DNA of 64,000 nucleotides from Nocardiopsis kunsanensis DSM 44524 (GCF_000340965.1 NZ_ANAY01000013.1:62001-126000), one strand, 5' to 3'. Numbered from the stretch's first letter, positions 16,941-25,891 are shown. Numbers and translations are program-made. Notes: generated from the sequence alone by a model not told the origin.

Positions 16941-17837
16941 TCACCCCGCGGCGGCCTCGACCTCGTCGAACGCGGGCGGGACACCGAGTCCGCCCATTTG
17001 TCCGAAGGGCCAGATGATGACGAACGCGCGGCCGACGACGTGGTCGACGGGCACGGCACCGCCCCCGGGGTTGTTCTGGTTCATGCGGGAGTCGTAGGAG
17101 ATCGAGCGGTGGTCGCCCATGAGCCAGAGCTGGTCGTCGCCCAGTTCGATGGGGCCGAACTCGGTGTGGCTCTCGACACTGCCGGGGTAGAGGTACTCGT
17201 CCTCGTCGAGCGGGACGCCGTTGACGACGATGCGGTTCTGTTCGTCGCAGCACTCGACGGTGTCTCCGGGCAGGCCGATGACCCGCTTGATGTACTCCTT
17301 GCCGGTGGGGGCCATCCCGAGCTGCTGCTGCACCCACTGGAAACCCCGTGCCACGGGGTTGGCGGGTTCGGAGACGTTCACGGAGTTGGGGTCGTCCCAG
17401 GAACCTTCGCCGTCGAAGACCACGACCTCTCCGCGTTCGATGTCGCGCATCTCGTAGACGACCTTGTTGACCAGCACCCGGTCACCGACGAGGAGGGTGT
17501 TCTCCATGGATGTGGAGGGGATGTAGAACGCCTGCATCACAAAGGTGCGGATGACGAACGCCAGAACCAGGGCGACCACGATGAGGATCGGCAGTTCCTT
17601 CCAGAAGGAACCCGAACCCTTTTTCTTCGCTGCGCTGTCGGACTTGCTCACCGTCTCCTCCGCCCTCTCCTCCGGCTCCGCAGGGTCCGTGCCATCGCCC
17701 CCGGAGACACCTCTGGCTCCCGTGTGCCCGTCGGGTACGCGGGAGCCAGGGGCGGAGCCGTGCTCCTTCGGGCCCGGTCGGCCCGGGTTCTCCTCGGGGA
17801 ACCCGTCCGAGCCGAGATCCCTGTCGTCGTTGGTCAT
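16941..17837 (-). CDS. lepB: Signal peptidase I
   Basis: 298 residues. Removes signal peptides at the outer face of the cytoplasmic membrane. A long acidic cytosolic N-terminus (about 1-80) leads to one membrane segment (PILIVVALVLAFVIRTFV, about 83-100). The Ser/Lys dyad is visible: S110 in IPSTSMENTL and K184 in EYIKRVIGLPGD. Downstream boxes LMGDHRSISYDSR and VVGRAFVIIWPF are present. It lies between rplS and the DUF2469 gene, as in other actinobacteria. The GTG/VSKSD position inside the N-terminal tail is a possible alternative start. Confidence 0.96.
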   Translation of the reverse strand: MTNDDRDLGSDGFPEENPGRPGPKEHGSAPGSRVPDGHTGARGVSGGDGTDPAEPEERAEETVSKSDSAAKKKGSGSFWKELPILIVVALVLAFVIRTFVMQAFYIPSTSMENTLLVGDRVLVNKVVYEMRDIERGEVVVFDGEGSWDDPNSVNVSEPANPVARGFQWVQQQLGMAPTGKEYIKRVIGLPGDTVECCDEQNRIVVNGVPLDEDEYLYPGSVESHTEFGPIELGDDQLWLMGDHRSISYDSRMNQNNPGGGAVPVDHVVGRAFVIIWPFGQMGGLGVPPAFDEVEAAAG

Positions 17838-17905
17838 CAGTGCGAAAGCCTATCCGTTCTTCGACGGCAGTGGTGGCTTTCGTCACCGACGGATCCGAAC
17901 GGAGC

Positions 17906-18265
17906 CTACGACTTGGCGGGCTCGCGGCGCTCGCGGATACGAGCGGCCTTGCCGCGCAGGTGGCGCAGGTAGTACAGCTTGGCGCGGCGCACGCGACCGC
18001 GGGCGACGACCTCGTACTTCTCGACCGCCGGGGTGTGGATCGGGAAGACCCGCTCCACGCCGACGCCGTAGCTGACCTTGCGGATGGTGAAGGTCTCACG
18101 GTTGGCCGAACCCTGGCGGGCGATGACTACGCCCTTGAAAACCTGGGCACGTGTGCGGGTGCCCTCCGTCACGCGGACGTGGACGGCGAGCGTGTCACCG
18201 GGACGGAAGTCCGGGACGTCGGTGCGCAGCTGGGCCTTCTCCAGCTCCTGAATGGCGGTGTGCAT
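17906..18265 (-). CDS. rplS: 50S ribosomal protein L19
   Basis: 119 residues. Sits at the 30S-50S interface. Sequence is typical: [52 protein letters not shown], and [18 protein letters not shown] at the basic C-terminus. ATG 18265 has GAGGA upstream. It follows trmD after 174 bp, a gap wide enough for a separate promoter or leader, and precedes lepB. Confidence 0.98.
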   Translation of the reverse strand: MHTAIQELEKAQLRTDVPDFRPGDTLAVHVRVTEGTRTRAQVFKGVVIARQGSANRETFTIRKVSYGVGVERVFPIHTPAVEKYEVVARGRVRRAKLYYLRHLRGKAARIRERREPAKS

Positions 18266-18439
18266 CTGAAATCCTCATTGATAGCGCGCCGCGTCCTGTC
18301 CCCGCGGTCAGCAGGAAGGGGTGCGCGGGCGAGGCCCTGACACATGGGTCTGAACTGTCGGAACCCCGGGTGGCCGACACAGAGGCCGACGTCGGACCGC
18401 CGGCATGCGGATGCCACTGGCCACCAGGGGGGATCCCGT

Positions 18440-19219
18440 CTAGTTTGCCACATGTTCTCCGTCGTCCAGAACGGACCGTTCTGCGAGGACCTCCCGGTCA
18501 CGGGCGTCGAAGGTCTCCTCCGGCGCCGATTCCAGGAGTTCGGGCCGGTTGCGCAGGGTCTTGCGCAGGGCCTGGTCGCGGCGCCAGCGGTCGACGGCGC
18601 CGTGGTTGCCGGAAAGCAGCACCGGCGGGACCTCGTGGCCGCGCCACTCGGCGGGTTTGGTGTAGACGGGGCCTTCGACGAGGTGCTCCATCCCACCGGA
18701 GGCGAAGGAGTCCTGCACGTGGGACTCGCGGTTGCCGAGCACCCCGGGCAGCAGGCGTGTGACGGCCTCCACCATGACCAGGGTGGCCGACTCCCCCCCG
18801 TTGAGGACGTAGTCGCCGATGCTGATCTCCTCGACGGGCATCCGGCGGGCGGCCTCCTCGGCCACACGTGAGTCGATACCCTCGTAGCGCCCGCACCCGA
18901 AGACCAGGTGTTCCTGCTCGGCGAGCCGCTCGGCGTCCGCCTGGCGGAAGGGGCGGCCACTGGGGCTGGGCACGATCAGGCGTGCTGGACGATCGCCCAC
19001 GACCTCGTCGAGGGCCTCGCCCCAGGGGCCGGGTTTCATGACCATGCCCGGGCCGCCGCCGTAAGGGGTGTCGTCGACGGTGCTGTGCCGGTCGTAGGTC
19101 CAGGCCCGCAGGTCGTGCACCTGCATGTCGAGCAGGCCGGCGGCACGGGCCTTGCCGATCAGGGACAGCTCCAGGGGCGCGAAGTAGTCGGGGAAGATAC
19201 TGATGATGTCGATACGCAC
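18440..19219 (-). CDS. trmD: tRNA (guanine-N1-)-methyltransferase
   Basis: 259 residues. Makes m1G37 next to the anticodon, preventing +1 frameshifts. The SPOUT trefoil-knot methyltransferase signatures are present: RIDIISIFPDYFAPL at the N-terminus, DDTPYGGGPGMVMKP, FGCGRYEGIDSR, and EISIGDYVLNGGE in the knot. The basic C-terminal domain ends with LLSGNHGAVDRWRRDQAL, which binds tRNA. The GTG at 19219 matches the family start (MRIDIISIFP). It lies 43 nt after rimM. Confidence 0.97.
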   Translation of the reverse strand: MRIDIISIFPDYFAPLELSLIGKARAAGLLDMQVHDLRAWTYDRHSTVDDTPYGGGPGMVMKPGPWGEALDEVVGDRPARLIVPSPSGRPFRQADAERLAEQEHLVFGCGRYEGIDSRVAEEAARRMPVEEISIGDYVLNGGESATLVMVEAVTRLLPGVLGNRESHVQDSFASGGMEHLVEGPVYTKPAEWRGHEVPPVLLSGNHGAVDRWRRDQALRKTLRNRPELLESAPEETFDARDREVLAERSVLDDGEHVAN

Positions 19220-19262
19220 GGCGTGCTCGTTCGCTCCGGTGGTATGGGCTCGGCGGTGCCGG

Positions 19263-19781
19263 TCACTCGGCCTGGTCGAGGTCGAGCAGGCCGGGTGGGG
19301 GCTCGATGACCAGGCGGCCGGCGTCCACGTCGACCTCGGGCACGAGCGGCCCCACGAACGGGACGAGGACCTCCTCGCCGTCGGCACGCCCCACGACCAG
19401 TACGTCCTGGGCGTGGTGGAGCACGTCGGCGACCTCACCGACCCGTTCACCGTCGGTGGTGTGCACGGCCAGCCCGACGAGTTCGTGGTCGTGGAATTCG
19501 TCGGGGTCGCTCAGGGAGGCGACGTCGGCCGAGTCGACCAACAGGACGGTGCCGCGCAGCGCCTCGGCGGCGTCGCGGTCGCGTACCCCCTCGAAACGCA
19601 CGAGCATGCGCCCGCTGTGGTTGCGGGTGGAGGTGACGGTGAGCGGTCCGGTGGCTGCGGGGTCGGTGAGCAGAGCCGAACCGTCGGCGAACCGTGCGCC
19701 CGGGTCGTCGGTGCGCACCTCCACGGTGACCTCACCGCGGATACCGTGAGCACGGCCGATCCGGCCGACGACGAGACGCAT
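19263..19781 (-). CDS. rimM: 16S rRNA processing factor RimM
   Basis: 172 residues. Helps mature the 30S head and binds S19. The N-terminal RimM beta barrel shows LVVGRIGRAHGIRGEVTVEV, and the PRC-barrel begins near ELVGLAVHTTDGERVGEV with LVPFVGPLVPEVDVDAGRL following. ATG 19781 has GGAAGGAAAG upstream, which fixes the start; the frame is open further. It is separated from khpA by three hairpins and is followed by trmD. Confidence 0.96.
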   Translation of the reverse strand: MRLVVGRIGRAHGIRGEVTVEVRTDDPGARFADGSALLTDPAATGPLTVTSTRNHSGRMLVRFEGVRDRDAAEALRGTVLLVDSADVASLSDPDEFHDHELVGLAVHTTDGERVGEVADVLHHAQDVLVVGRADGEEVLVPFVGPLVPEVDVDAGRLVIEPPPGLLDLDQAE

Positions 19782-19802
19782 GGGGTTCTTTCCTTCCGTG
19801 GG

Positions 19803-19863
19803 CCCGGACCGTGCGGGGTCCGGGATGACAGCGCCCGGGGTCCGCCTCAGCGGGGCCCCGGGC
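19803..19863 (-). terminator. Two tandem hairpins before rimM
   Basis: Arms CCCGGACC and GGTCCGGG (19803-19824) and arms GCCCGGGG and CCCCGGGC with an inner CCGC/GCGG extension (19833-19863). Together with the terminator at 19872-19900 they form a chain of stems in the rimM leader. Confidence 0.5.
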
Positions 19864-19871
19864 ACGACTGT

Positions 19872-19900
19872 GGGGCGCCGACCTTCCCGGTCGGCGCCCC
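19872..19900 (-). terminator. Terminator or attenuator after khpA
   Basis: Perfect 12-bp stem, GGGGCGCCGACC with GGTCGGCGCCCC, and a 5-base loop, 11 bp past the khpA stop. It has no T-tract. Confidence 0.7.
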
Positions 19901-19910
19901 CTGAGGCACT

Positions 19911-20153
19911 TCAGCGCACCTCGTGCAGGTCCAGCAGATCAACGCGTACATGGCGGCCGCCGGCGAGTGAACCGATCACGGTCCGCAGCGCCCTGGCGGT
20001 CCGGCCGTTGCGGCCGATGACCTTGCCCAGGTCGTCCGGGTGGACCCGGACCTCGAGAACCTTGCCCTTGCGGAGCCTCTTGGTTCTCACCTGGACGTCG
20101 TCGGAGTTCGCAACGATCCCCTTCACGAGGTGCTCAAGCGCCTCTTCCAGCAC
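19911..20153 (-). CDS. khpA: KH-domain RNA-binding protein KhpA (YlqC)
   Basis: 80 residues. A single KH domain with the GxxG loop in LGKVIGRNGRTARALRTVI. Family members dimerise, or pair with KhpB, and act as RNA chaperones affecting division and translation. It starts one base after the rpsP stop, so the two are almost certainly co-translated, matching the conserved rpsP-khpA-rimM-trmD order. The N-terminus is acidic (LEEALEHLVKGIVAN) and the middle basic (RTKRLRKGKV). No anomalies were seen. Confidence 0.95.
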   Translation of the reverse strand: MLEEALEHLVKGIVANSDDVQVRTKRLRKGKVLEVRVHPDDLGKVIGRNGRTARALRTVIGSLAGGRHVRVDLLDLHEVR

Positions 20154-20154
20154 G

Positions 20155-20613
20155 TCAGGCCTCGCCCTCGGACTTCTTGGCCTCGGCGTCCTCGGCGGGC
20201 TCGTCGGCCGCCTTGTCAGCCTTCTTCACGGTCTTCTTGGCCTTGGTGGACTTCTCCTGGCCGGGGAGCACGAGCTCCTTCAGCGCGGCCTGGAACTCGG
20301 CCTCCTTGGCCTCGGGGTCGGCCTTCTCCGGCACCTGGAGCGGCGCCGGGGCGGGCAGGCCCTTGAACTTCTGCCAGTCACCCGTCTTGCGAAGGAGAGC
20401 CTTCACCGGGTCGGTGGGCTGAGCGCCCACCGACAGCCAGTACTGAGCACGCTCCGAGTTGATCTCGATGAAGCTCGGGTGCTCCTTCGGGTGGTACGTG
20501 CCGATCTCCTCGATCGCCTTGCCGTCGCGCTTGTTGCGGGCGGAGGCGACGATGACACGGTACTGGGGCGTACGGATCTTACCCATACGCTTGAGCTTCA
20601 GTTTGACAGCCAC
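20155..20613 (-). CDS. rpsP: 30S ribosomal protein S16
   Basis: 152 residues. The conserved S16 core is residues 1-85 ([62 protein letters not shown]). The remaining 65 or so are a Lys/Ala/Glu-rich tail, common in high-GC actinobacteria and absent from E. coli. It binds 16S rRNA early in 30S assembly. It heads rpsP-khpA-rimM-trmD. The upstream 239 bp contain the promoter and the ffh terminator. Confidence 0.98.
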   Translation of the reverse strand: MAVKLKLKRMGKIRTPQYRVIVASARNKRDGKAIEEIGTYHPKEHPSFIEINSERAQYWLSVGAQPTDPVKALLRKTGDWQKFKGLPAPAPLQVPEKADPEAKEAEFQAALKELVLPGQEKSTKAKKTVKKADKAADEPAEDAEAKKSEGEA

Positions 20614-20817
20614 TGGAGTGGTCTTCTCCCGAATACGGTGTTGAGCGCCCGACCGAGGGCCGCGTGGGGCACGGCATCCGATCGGACATGACGTGGGTGG
20701 CGAACAAGATTAGAGGGTCGGCCCGTCCACCGTTAGTCGACTCCTCATTGTGCCAGACGTCGACGACTTCCTTCGCCAGGTCGGCGGCGCGTCCGTGTCA
20801 CAACGCCGGAAACGGCG

Positions 20818-20847
20818 ACGGGCCGGTCGGATTTCCGGCCGGCCCGT
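20818..20847 (-). terminator. Terminator after ffh
   Basis: Thirteen-base arms ACGGGCCGGTCGG and CCGGCCGGCCCGT pair with one wobble around loop ATTT, 5 bp beyond the ffh stop. Confidence 0.8.
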
Positions 20848-20852
20848 GTGTG

Positions 20853-22460
20853 CTACTTGTTCTTCGGGAGTTTGAAGTTCGAGAGGTCCGGCATGTTCGA
20901 ACCACCCAGCCCCGGGGGCAGCTGACCGGAGCCACCGCCGCCCAGTCCCGGGGGCAGGTCGGGCATCTGCTGGCCGCCGCCCTCTTCCTGGCGGCGCTTG
21001 CGCTCGGCCTCCCGCTCGGCTTCCTGCTGGCGTGCCTTCATGGGGTTGCCGCTGCGCTGCTTGCCCTTCTTGTCCTTCTTCTTCTGTTTCTTCTTGGCGG
21101 CACCACCACCGCCACCACCCGGCATCCCCGGCATTCCGGGCATGCCGTCCATCCCGCCGCCCTTCTTCATCTTGCGCATCATCTTCTGCGCCTCGAAGAA
21201 ACGGGTGACCAGACCGTTGACGTCACTGACCTCGCGGCCGGAACCCTTGGCGATCCGCAGGCGGCGCGAACCGTTGATGATCTTGGGATTGGCACGCTCG
21301 GCCGGGGTCATCGACTGGATGACCGCCTGGATACGGTCGATGTCCTTGTCGTCGATGCCCTCGATCTGCTCGCGCATCTGCCCCATGCCGGGCATCATCC
21401 CGAGCAGGTTCCCGATGGGGCCGAGTTTGCGGACCATCGACATCTGCTGGAGGAAGTCGTCCAGCGTGAAGTCGTCGTCCGAGGCCATGGTCGAGGCCAT
21501 CTTCTCGACCTCGGACTCGTCGAACGTGCGCTGCGCCTGTTCGATGAGTGTGAGCACATCACCCATGTCCAGGATGCGCGAGGCCATCCGGTCAGGGTGG
21601 AAGAGGTCGAAGTCGTCGAGCTTCTCGCCGGTGGAGGCGAACATGATGGGACGACCGGTGATGTGGCGGATCGACAGCGCCGCACCGCCGCGGGCGTCGC
21701 CGTCGAGCTTGGTGAGCGCCACCGCGTCGTAGCCGACACCGTCGAGGAAGGCCTGCGCGGTGTTGACCGCGTCCTGACCGATCATCGCGTCGACGACGAA
21801 GAGGATCTCGTCGGGCGAGACCGCGTCACGGATGTTGGCGGCCTGCTGCATCATCTCGGAGTCGACACCGAGACGGCCGGCGGTGTCGATGACGACCACG
21901 TTGTGGTTGTTGTGCCGGGCGTGCTCGATGGAGGCCCGGGCGACCTCGACGGGGTCGCCCACACCGTTACCGGGCTCCGGGGCGAACACGGGTGTGCTCG
22001 CACGCTCACCGACCACCTGTAGCTGGGTGACGGCGTTGGGGCGCTGGAGGTCGGCGGCGACCAGGAGCGGGGTGTTGCGCTCGGCCGACAACCAGCGGGC
22101 GAGCTTGCCCGCCAGAGTGGTCTTGCCGGCGCCCTGGAGGCCCGCGAGCATGATCACCGTCGGCGGCTTCTTGGCGAACCGGATCTGCCGCGTCTCGCCA
22201 CCGAGGATCTCGACCAGTTCCTCGTTGACGATCTTGATGACCTGCTGGGCCGGGTTGAGTGCCTTGGAGACCTCTTCTCCGCGGGCACGCTCCTTGATCC
22301 GGGCGATGAATTCGCGGACCACCGGCAGAGCGACGTCCGCCTCCAGCAGCGCGAGACGGATCTCGCGCGAGGTCGCGTTGATGTCCTCCTCGGACAGCCG
22401 CCCCTTGCCGCGCAGCGAGGAGAAGACCGATGTCAGCCGGTCGGAAAGCGTCTCGAACAC
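20853..22460 (-). CDS. ffh: Signal recognition particle protein Ffh
   Basis: 535 residues. GTPase of the SRP that binds 4.5S RNA and signal sequences and delivers ribosomes to FtsY. The NG domain has P-loop GLQGAGKTT (107-115), DLQRPNAVTQL, VVVIDTAGRLGVD and TKLDGDARGG. The methionine-rich M domain is visible (FLQQMSMVRKLGPIGNLLGMMPGM, then the RNA-binding SRRLRIAKGSGREVSDVN). A Gly/Met/Pro and Lys-rich tail of about 100 residues follows. GTG 22460 aligns with the family start FETLSDRLT; AAGGA lies 13 bases upstream. Confidence 0.97.
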   Translation of the reverse strand: MFETLSDRLTSVFSSLRGKGRLSEEDINATSREIRLALLEADVALPVVREFIARIKERARGEEVSKALNPAQQVIKIVNEELVEILGGETRQIRFAKKPPTVIMLAGLQGAGKTTLAGKLARWLSAERNTPLLVAADLQRPNAVTQLQVVGERASTPVFAPEPGNGVGDPVEVARASIEHARHNNHNVVVIDTAGRLGVDSEMMQQAANIRDAVSPDEILFVVDAMIGQDAVNTAQAFLDGVGYDAVALTKLDGDARGGAALSIRHITGRPIMFASTGEKLDDFDLFHPDRMASRILDMGDVLTLIEQAQRTFDESEVEKMASTMASDDDFTLDDFLQQMSMVRKLGPIGNLLGMMPGMGQMREQIEGIDDKDIDRIQAVIQSMTPAERANPKIINGSRRLRIAKGSGREVSDVNGLVTRFFEAQKMMRKMKKGGGMDGMPGMPGMPGGGGGGAAKKKQKKKDKKGKQRSGNPMKARQQEAEREAERKRRQEEGGGQQMPDLPPGLGGGGSGQLPPGLGGSNMPDLSNFKLPKNK

Positions 22461-22559
22461 GAGTTTGGCCAGTCCTTCGTCTCGGAATTGATTTCCCAGC
22501 CTACCCGTCCGAAGCCACCCTCCAGAATACTGAGACGGCGGACGGTACGGCATCTTTCA

Positions 22560-22602
22560 CACGCCGGCGGCCCCGTGCCCGGTACACGGGGCCGCCGGCG
22601 TG
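22560..22602 (-). terminator. Terminator after the lipoprotein gene
   Basis: Perfect 18-bp stem: arms 22560-22577 and 22585-22602, beginning CACGCCGGCG, with a 7-base loop. It is the longest perfect stem in the window and lies 41 bp past the lipoprotein stop. Confidence 0.85.
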
Positions 22603-22643
22603 CTCTCACCCGGGCGTGCCCGCGGGCGCGCGTGGAGGGCAGC

Positions 22644-23855
22644 TCAGTCCTCCTGGTCGGCGTCCTCGTCACCGGCGCCCTCGGTCTCCTCGGCACCGCC
22701 GTTGAGGGTGGCCTCGCGCTGCTCGTCGAGAGCGGCGAGCATCTCCTCCTGCTGGCCGCCGGTCAGGCCACGGGTGACCAACTGGGCCTCACCATTGATC
22801 TCGTAGGACTGTTCGGTCTCGCTGACGATGTTGTAGTTGACCTCGCAGGACAGTTCGAGACCGCTCCCGGCCTCGAGTGTGCCGCTGTCGTCGCACTCCT
22901 GCTCACCGATCTCGTCGTTGGTGAAGGTCACGTCCATGCGGACGGCCACGTTCCCGACCCCGTCGCCGCCGGCGTCGTGGACGGTTCCGGTCCAGGTGCA
23001 CAGCGGACCGGCCTCGCAGTCCATCTCGGGCGCACCGGACCAGCCGACCTCCACGCGGGCATCGCGGGAACCGGTGAGTTCGTCCTCGGCGGTGGTGACC
23101 AGACCGTCGTAGAGCTCGTTGACGGCCGCCTCGTCGGCCTCGGCCAGGTCCAGGCGCACCTGCGGGCCGGTATCGGCGCCCTCGGGGGTCAGTTCCTCGA
23201 TCTCGATGCGCTTGATCTGCTCGGTCTCGGCGTCGACCCAGAGTTGGTTGCGCTCGCCGGCCAGGTCGATCTTGTGGGTGAGGTCGCCGTCGAGGTTCTC
23301 CTCCTCGGCCTCATCGGACTCGAGGCCGATGCCCTCGATGATCTGGGACAGGGCCGGCGGGGTCAGCGAGGAAGCGGGGTTGACGCCCACTTGGGTGACG
23401 TTGGAGCGCACCCAGTTGTCCTCGAAGTCGTCGAAGTCCGGTCCGAAGACCCCCTTGTCGAGCCAGAAGCTCTCGGCGGCCTTGACGTAGAGCTTCTCGT
23501 CGGCCTGGGCGACCTCGGCCTCGGCCTCGTTGAGCCGCAGGGTCCCGCTGGCCGCTCCGCCGTCGGCGACGGTGAGCGAGACGTCCTGCACGTCGGCCCC
23601 GACGCTCTCTGCGATCTGACCGTCGGCGGTCAGCGCCGGGTATCCGGCCAGGTCGGCCAGTGCGCTCTCCAGGAGCGGTTCCGCGGGGACCGGCTCGGAC
23701 TCCTCGGCGGTGGGCTCGTCCTCCTCGTCACCCCCCGGGGCCAGGTGGCTCAGGTCGATCGAGCACCCGGCCAAGCCGAGCATGGCGACAGCGCTCGTCG
23801 CTGCGAGCAGCCACCGCCCGCTCCTGCGACTCCTGCTGTGACTAACCGGCGCCAT
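22644..23855 (-). CDS. Secreted lipoprotein of unknown function (LppX/LprG-like size)
   Basis: 403 residues. A signal peptide with lipobox LAGC places the acylated cysteine at 31, so the mature protein is anchored on the outside of the membrane. It is strongly acidic, with an Asp/Glu-rich linker after the lipobox and an acidic C-terminal tail (about 380-403). The middle contains a four-cysteine region (MDCEAGPLCTWTGTV, then GEQECDD and LSCEVNYN) likely to form disulfides. No catalytic motif is recognised. AGGAGG stands at ideal distance from ATG 23855. It takes the place where glnB-glnD normally lie between amt and ffh. Confidence 0.8.
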   Translation of the reverse strand: MAPVSHSRSRRSGRWLLAATSAVAMLGLAGCSIDLSHLAPGGDEEDEPTAEESEPVPAEPLLESALADLAGYPALTADGQIAESVGADVQDVSLTVADGGAASGTLRLNEAEAEVAQADEKLYVKAAESFWLDKGVFGPDFDDFEDNWVRSNVTQVGVNPASSLTPPALSQIIEGIGLESDEAEEENLDGDLTHKIDLAGERNQLWVDAETEQIKRIEIEELTPEGADTGPQVRLDLAEADEAAVNELYDGLVTTAEDELTGSRDARVEVGWSGAPEMDCEAGPLCTWTGTVHDAGGDGVGNVAVRMDVTFTNDEIGEQECDDSGTLEAGSGLELSCEVNYNIVSETEQSYEINGEAQLVTRGLTGGQQEEMLAALDEQREATLNGGAEETEGAGDEDADQED

Positions 23856-24233
23856 GTTGCCTCCTGTCCCCGCTTCCGTGGGGCACTGTACGAATGAGCG
23901 TGAGTGGTGGGGTGGGCAGCGAGACAGCAGTGTGCCCGCCCGTCCATGAGATCTGATGCCGACGCGGAGCCCGCGGTTGCAGTTTCCTGCGCCTCGTCTT
24001 CCGGGTGCGTGCGTGGCCGGGACCGTCCGCCACCGGAGCCGTGGGGGGACCGTCCGGGAGGGAGGCCCTACGCCTCACCGAACAGAAAGGGTATCGAACG
24101 AACGGTACCGGGGTTCCCGTCGGCCGGATCCGGCCCCGGGCAAGAACGGGGCCGGTGGAAGCTCCTGCTCCCACCGGCCCCTGATGCGTCCCGCCGCTTC
24201 TCCTGGCCGGCCCCTGCACCTCTCCGTTGAGGC
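23856..24233. other. Intergenic, 378 bp, where glnB-glnD are usually found
   Basis: No coding sequence resembling PII (GlnB/GlnK) or GlnD is visible in any frame. It contains the amt terminator and presumably the lipoprotein promoter. Confidence 0.6.
24148..24181 (-). terminator. Terminator after amt
   Basis: Perfect 11-bp stem, GGGGCCGGTGG with CCACCGGCCCC, and a 12-base loop, 52 bp past the amt stop. Confidence 0.7.
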
Positions 24234-25565
24234 TCAGGTCCCGGTCCGCGACGGGACCGTCTCCCCGCCCGGAGGCGTCGACGGGGAGACCGCTTCTGGC
24301 TCGGATCCGTCCAACTCGTCGAAGGCATAGGCCGACTCTGCGTGTAGCTCGTGGTCGAGGCCGTTGGTCTCGACCTCCTCGGCGATACGGAAGCCGATGA
24401 TGAGGTCGACGACCTTGGCGAGGCCCCATGTGACCACGAAGGTGTAGGACATCACAGCGAGGACCGAGACGGCCTGGGCGACGAGCAGGCCGGCACCGCC
24501 GCCGAAGGCCAGCCCGACCGCGCCCTCGCCCGGGACGGCGGAGCTGGCCAGGAAACCCAGGGCGAGGCAGCCGACGAGGCCGCCGACCATGTGAATGCCG
24601 ACGACGTCAAGGGCGTCGTCGTACTTGAACTTGAACTTCCAGCTGATCGCGTAGGCGCAGACCGCGCCGGAGAGCGCGCCGACGGCGGTCGCGCCGATCG
24701 GGGTGACGTTGGCGGCCGCGGGGGTGACGGAGACCAGGCCGGCGATGGCTCCGGAGGCGAACCCGAGCGCGCTGACCTTACCGTCGCGCAAGCGCTCGAC
24801 GAGCATCCACGCGGCTGTCGCAGCGGCGGTGGCGGCCTGGGTGTTGACCAGGGCCAGAGCAGCTTCCTCGTTGGCGCCGTAGGCAGAGCCGCCGTTGAAA
24901 CCGAACCAGCCGAACCACAGCAGGGCAGCGCCCAGGAGCACGAACGGGAGATTGTGGGGACGCATCGGCCCCGACCCGAAGCCTTTGCGGCGTCCGAGCA
25001 CGATGACCAGGGCCAGGGCGGCGGCACCGGCGGTGATGTGGACCGCGGTACCGCCGGCGAAGTCGATGACCTCGGGCAGGCCGGTGAACTCGTGCAGGCG
25101 GGCGATCCAGCCCTCCCCCCAGACCCAGTGGGCGACGGGGAAGTAGACCATCAGCGCCCAGACGGGAACGAAGAGCAGCCAGGCTCCGAACTTGGCACGG
25201 TCGGCGATCGCTCCGCTGATGAGCGCGACGGTAATCACCGCGAACATCATCTGGAAACCTGCGTCGACCAGGAGCGGGTAACCGCCCTCCTCGTCGACCT
25301 CGGTGATGATGCTGCTCAGGCCGACGTAGTCGAAGCCGCCGATGAAGAGCTCGAGCGGCCCGTGGCCGGGTGCGTAGGTGAGGGAGTGGCCCACAGCCAC
25401 CCAGAGCACACTGACGACGGCGATGGAGCCGAAGCTCATCAGCATCATGTTCAGCACACTCTTGGCGCGGGACATGCCGCCGTAGAAGAACGCCAGGCCC
25501 GGTGTCATGAGCATCACCAGCGCGGCGCTCATCAACAGCCACGCGGTATTGCCGGTGTCAATCAT
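24234..25565 (-). CDS. amt: Ammonium transporter (Amt/MEP/Rh family)
   Basis: 443 residues with eleven predicted membrane segments. Conducts ammonium/ammonia across the cytoplasmic membrane. Family landmarks include NTAWLLMSAALVMLMTPGLAFFYGGM, AHWVWGEGWI, DFAGGTAVHITAGAAALALV with the pore histidine, WFGWFGFNGGSA, and VVGIHMVGGLVG with the second pore histidine. A hydrophilic tail of about 60 residues ends the protein. ATG 25565 has GGAGG seven bases upstream. Normally glnB (PII) and glnD follow in actinobacteria; they are absent here. No clear GlnR box was found upstream. Confidence 0.96.
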   Translation of the reverse strand: MIDTGNTAWLLMSAALVMLMTPGLAFFYGGMSRAKSVLNMMLMSFGSIAVVSVLWVAVGHSLTYAPGHGPLELFIGGFDYVGLSSIITEVDEEGGYPLLVDAGFQMMFAVITVALISGAIADRAKFGAWLLFVPVWALMVYFPVAHWVWGEGWIARLHEFTGLPEVIDFAGGTAVHITAGAAALALVIVLGRRKGFGSGPMRPHNLPFVLLGAALLWFGWFGFNGGSAYGANEEAALALVNTQAATAAATAAWMLVERLRDGKVSALGFASGAIAGLVSVTPAAANVTPIGATAVGALSGAVCAYAISWKFKFKYDDALDVVGIHMVGGLVGCLALGFLASSAVPGEGAVGLAFGGGAGLLVAQAVSVLAVMSYTFVVTWGLAKVVDLIIGFRIAEEVETNGLDHELHAESAYAFDELDGSEPEAVSPSTPPGGETVPSRTGT

Positions 25566-25891
25566 CTCGTCGCCTCCAGTGGGCGGACAGTCGGGGTCGT
25601 CGGTGAGCCGCTCAGCAGGCGCGTCATCGGGCCCGATGCGATCACCACGGGACCACCGTCCACCCGGGGTGTTTCCGGTCCGCACCCGGTGTGTTGCCCC
25701 TGAGTAAAAGAACGGGCCGGGCCGTTAAGAGGTGATGAACGCAGGTACTGCACACGGACGTGACCGGCCCCGCGCCCAAAGAGGCCGCCCTCGCGTGGAC
25801 GGCGGCCTCTCGTTGCGCTCCTCGGCCGTACGGCGCGGGCCCGTGTCCGGCCGCGCGCCCGTGTTTCCCGGGGCCGGGGCCCCGGCGCCCT
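25566..25891. other. Intergenic, 326 bp, ftsY to amt
   Basis: Holds the ftsY terminator (25780-25810), an AT-rich patch near 25705-25740 that probably carries the amt promoter, and no gene. A poor GlnR-like match near 25725 was rejected. Confidence 0.5.
25780..25810 (-). terminator. Terminator after ftsY
   Basis: Perfect 10-bp stem, AGAGGCCGCC with GGCGGCCTCT, and an 11-base loop, 82 bp beyond the ftsY stop. A GC-rich palindrome (GCCGGGGCCCCGGC) lies nearer the stop. Confidence 0.6.

Noticed and set aside
25700-25745. Possible GlnR box before amt (GTTAA, six bases, ATGAAC)
   Set aside because: Too far from the GTNAC-n6-GAAAC consensus in both half-sites.
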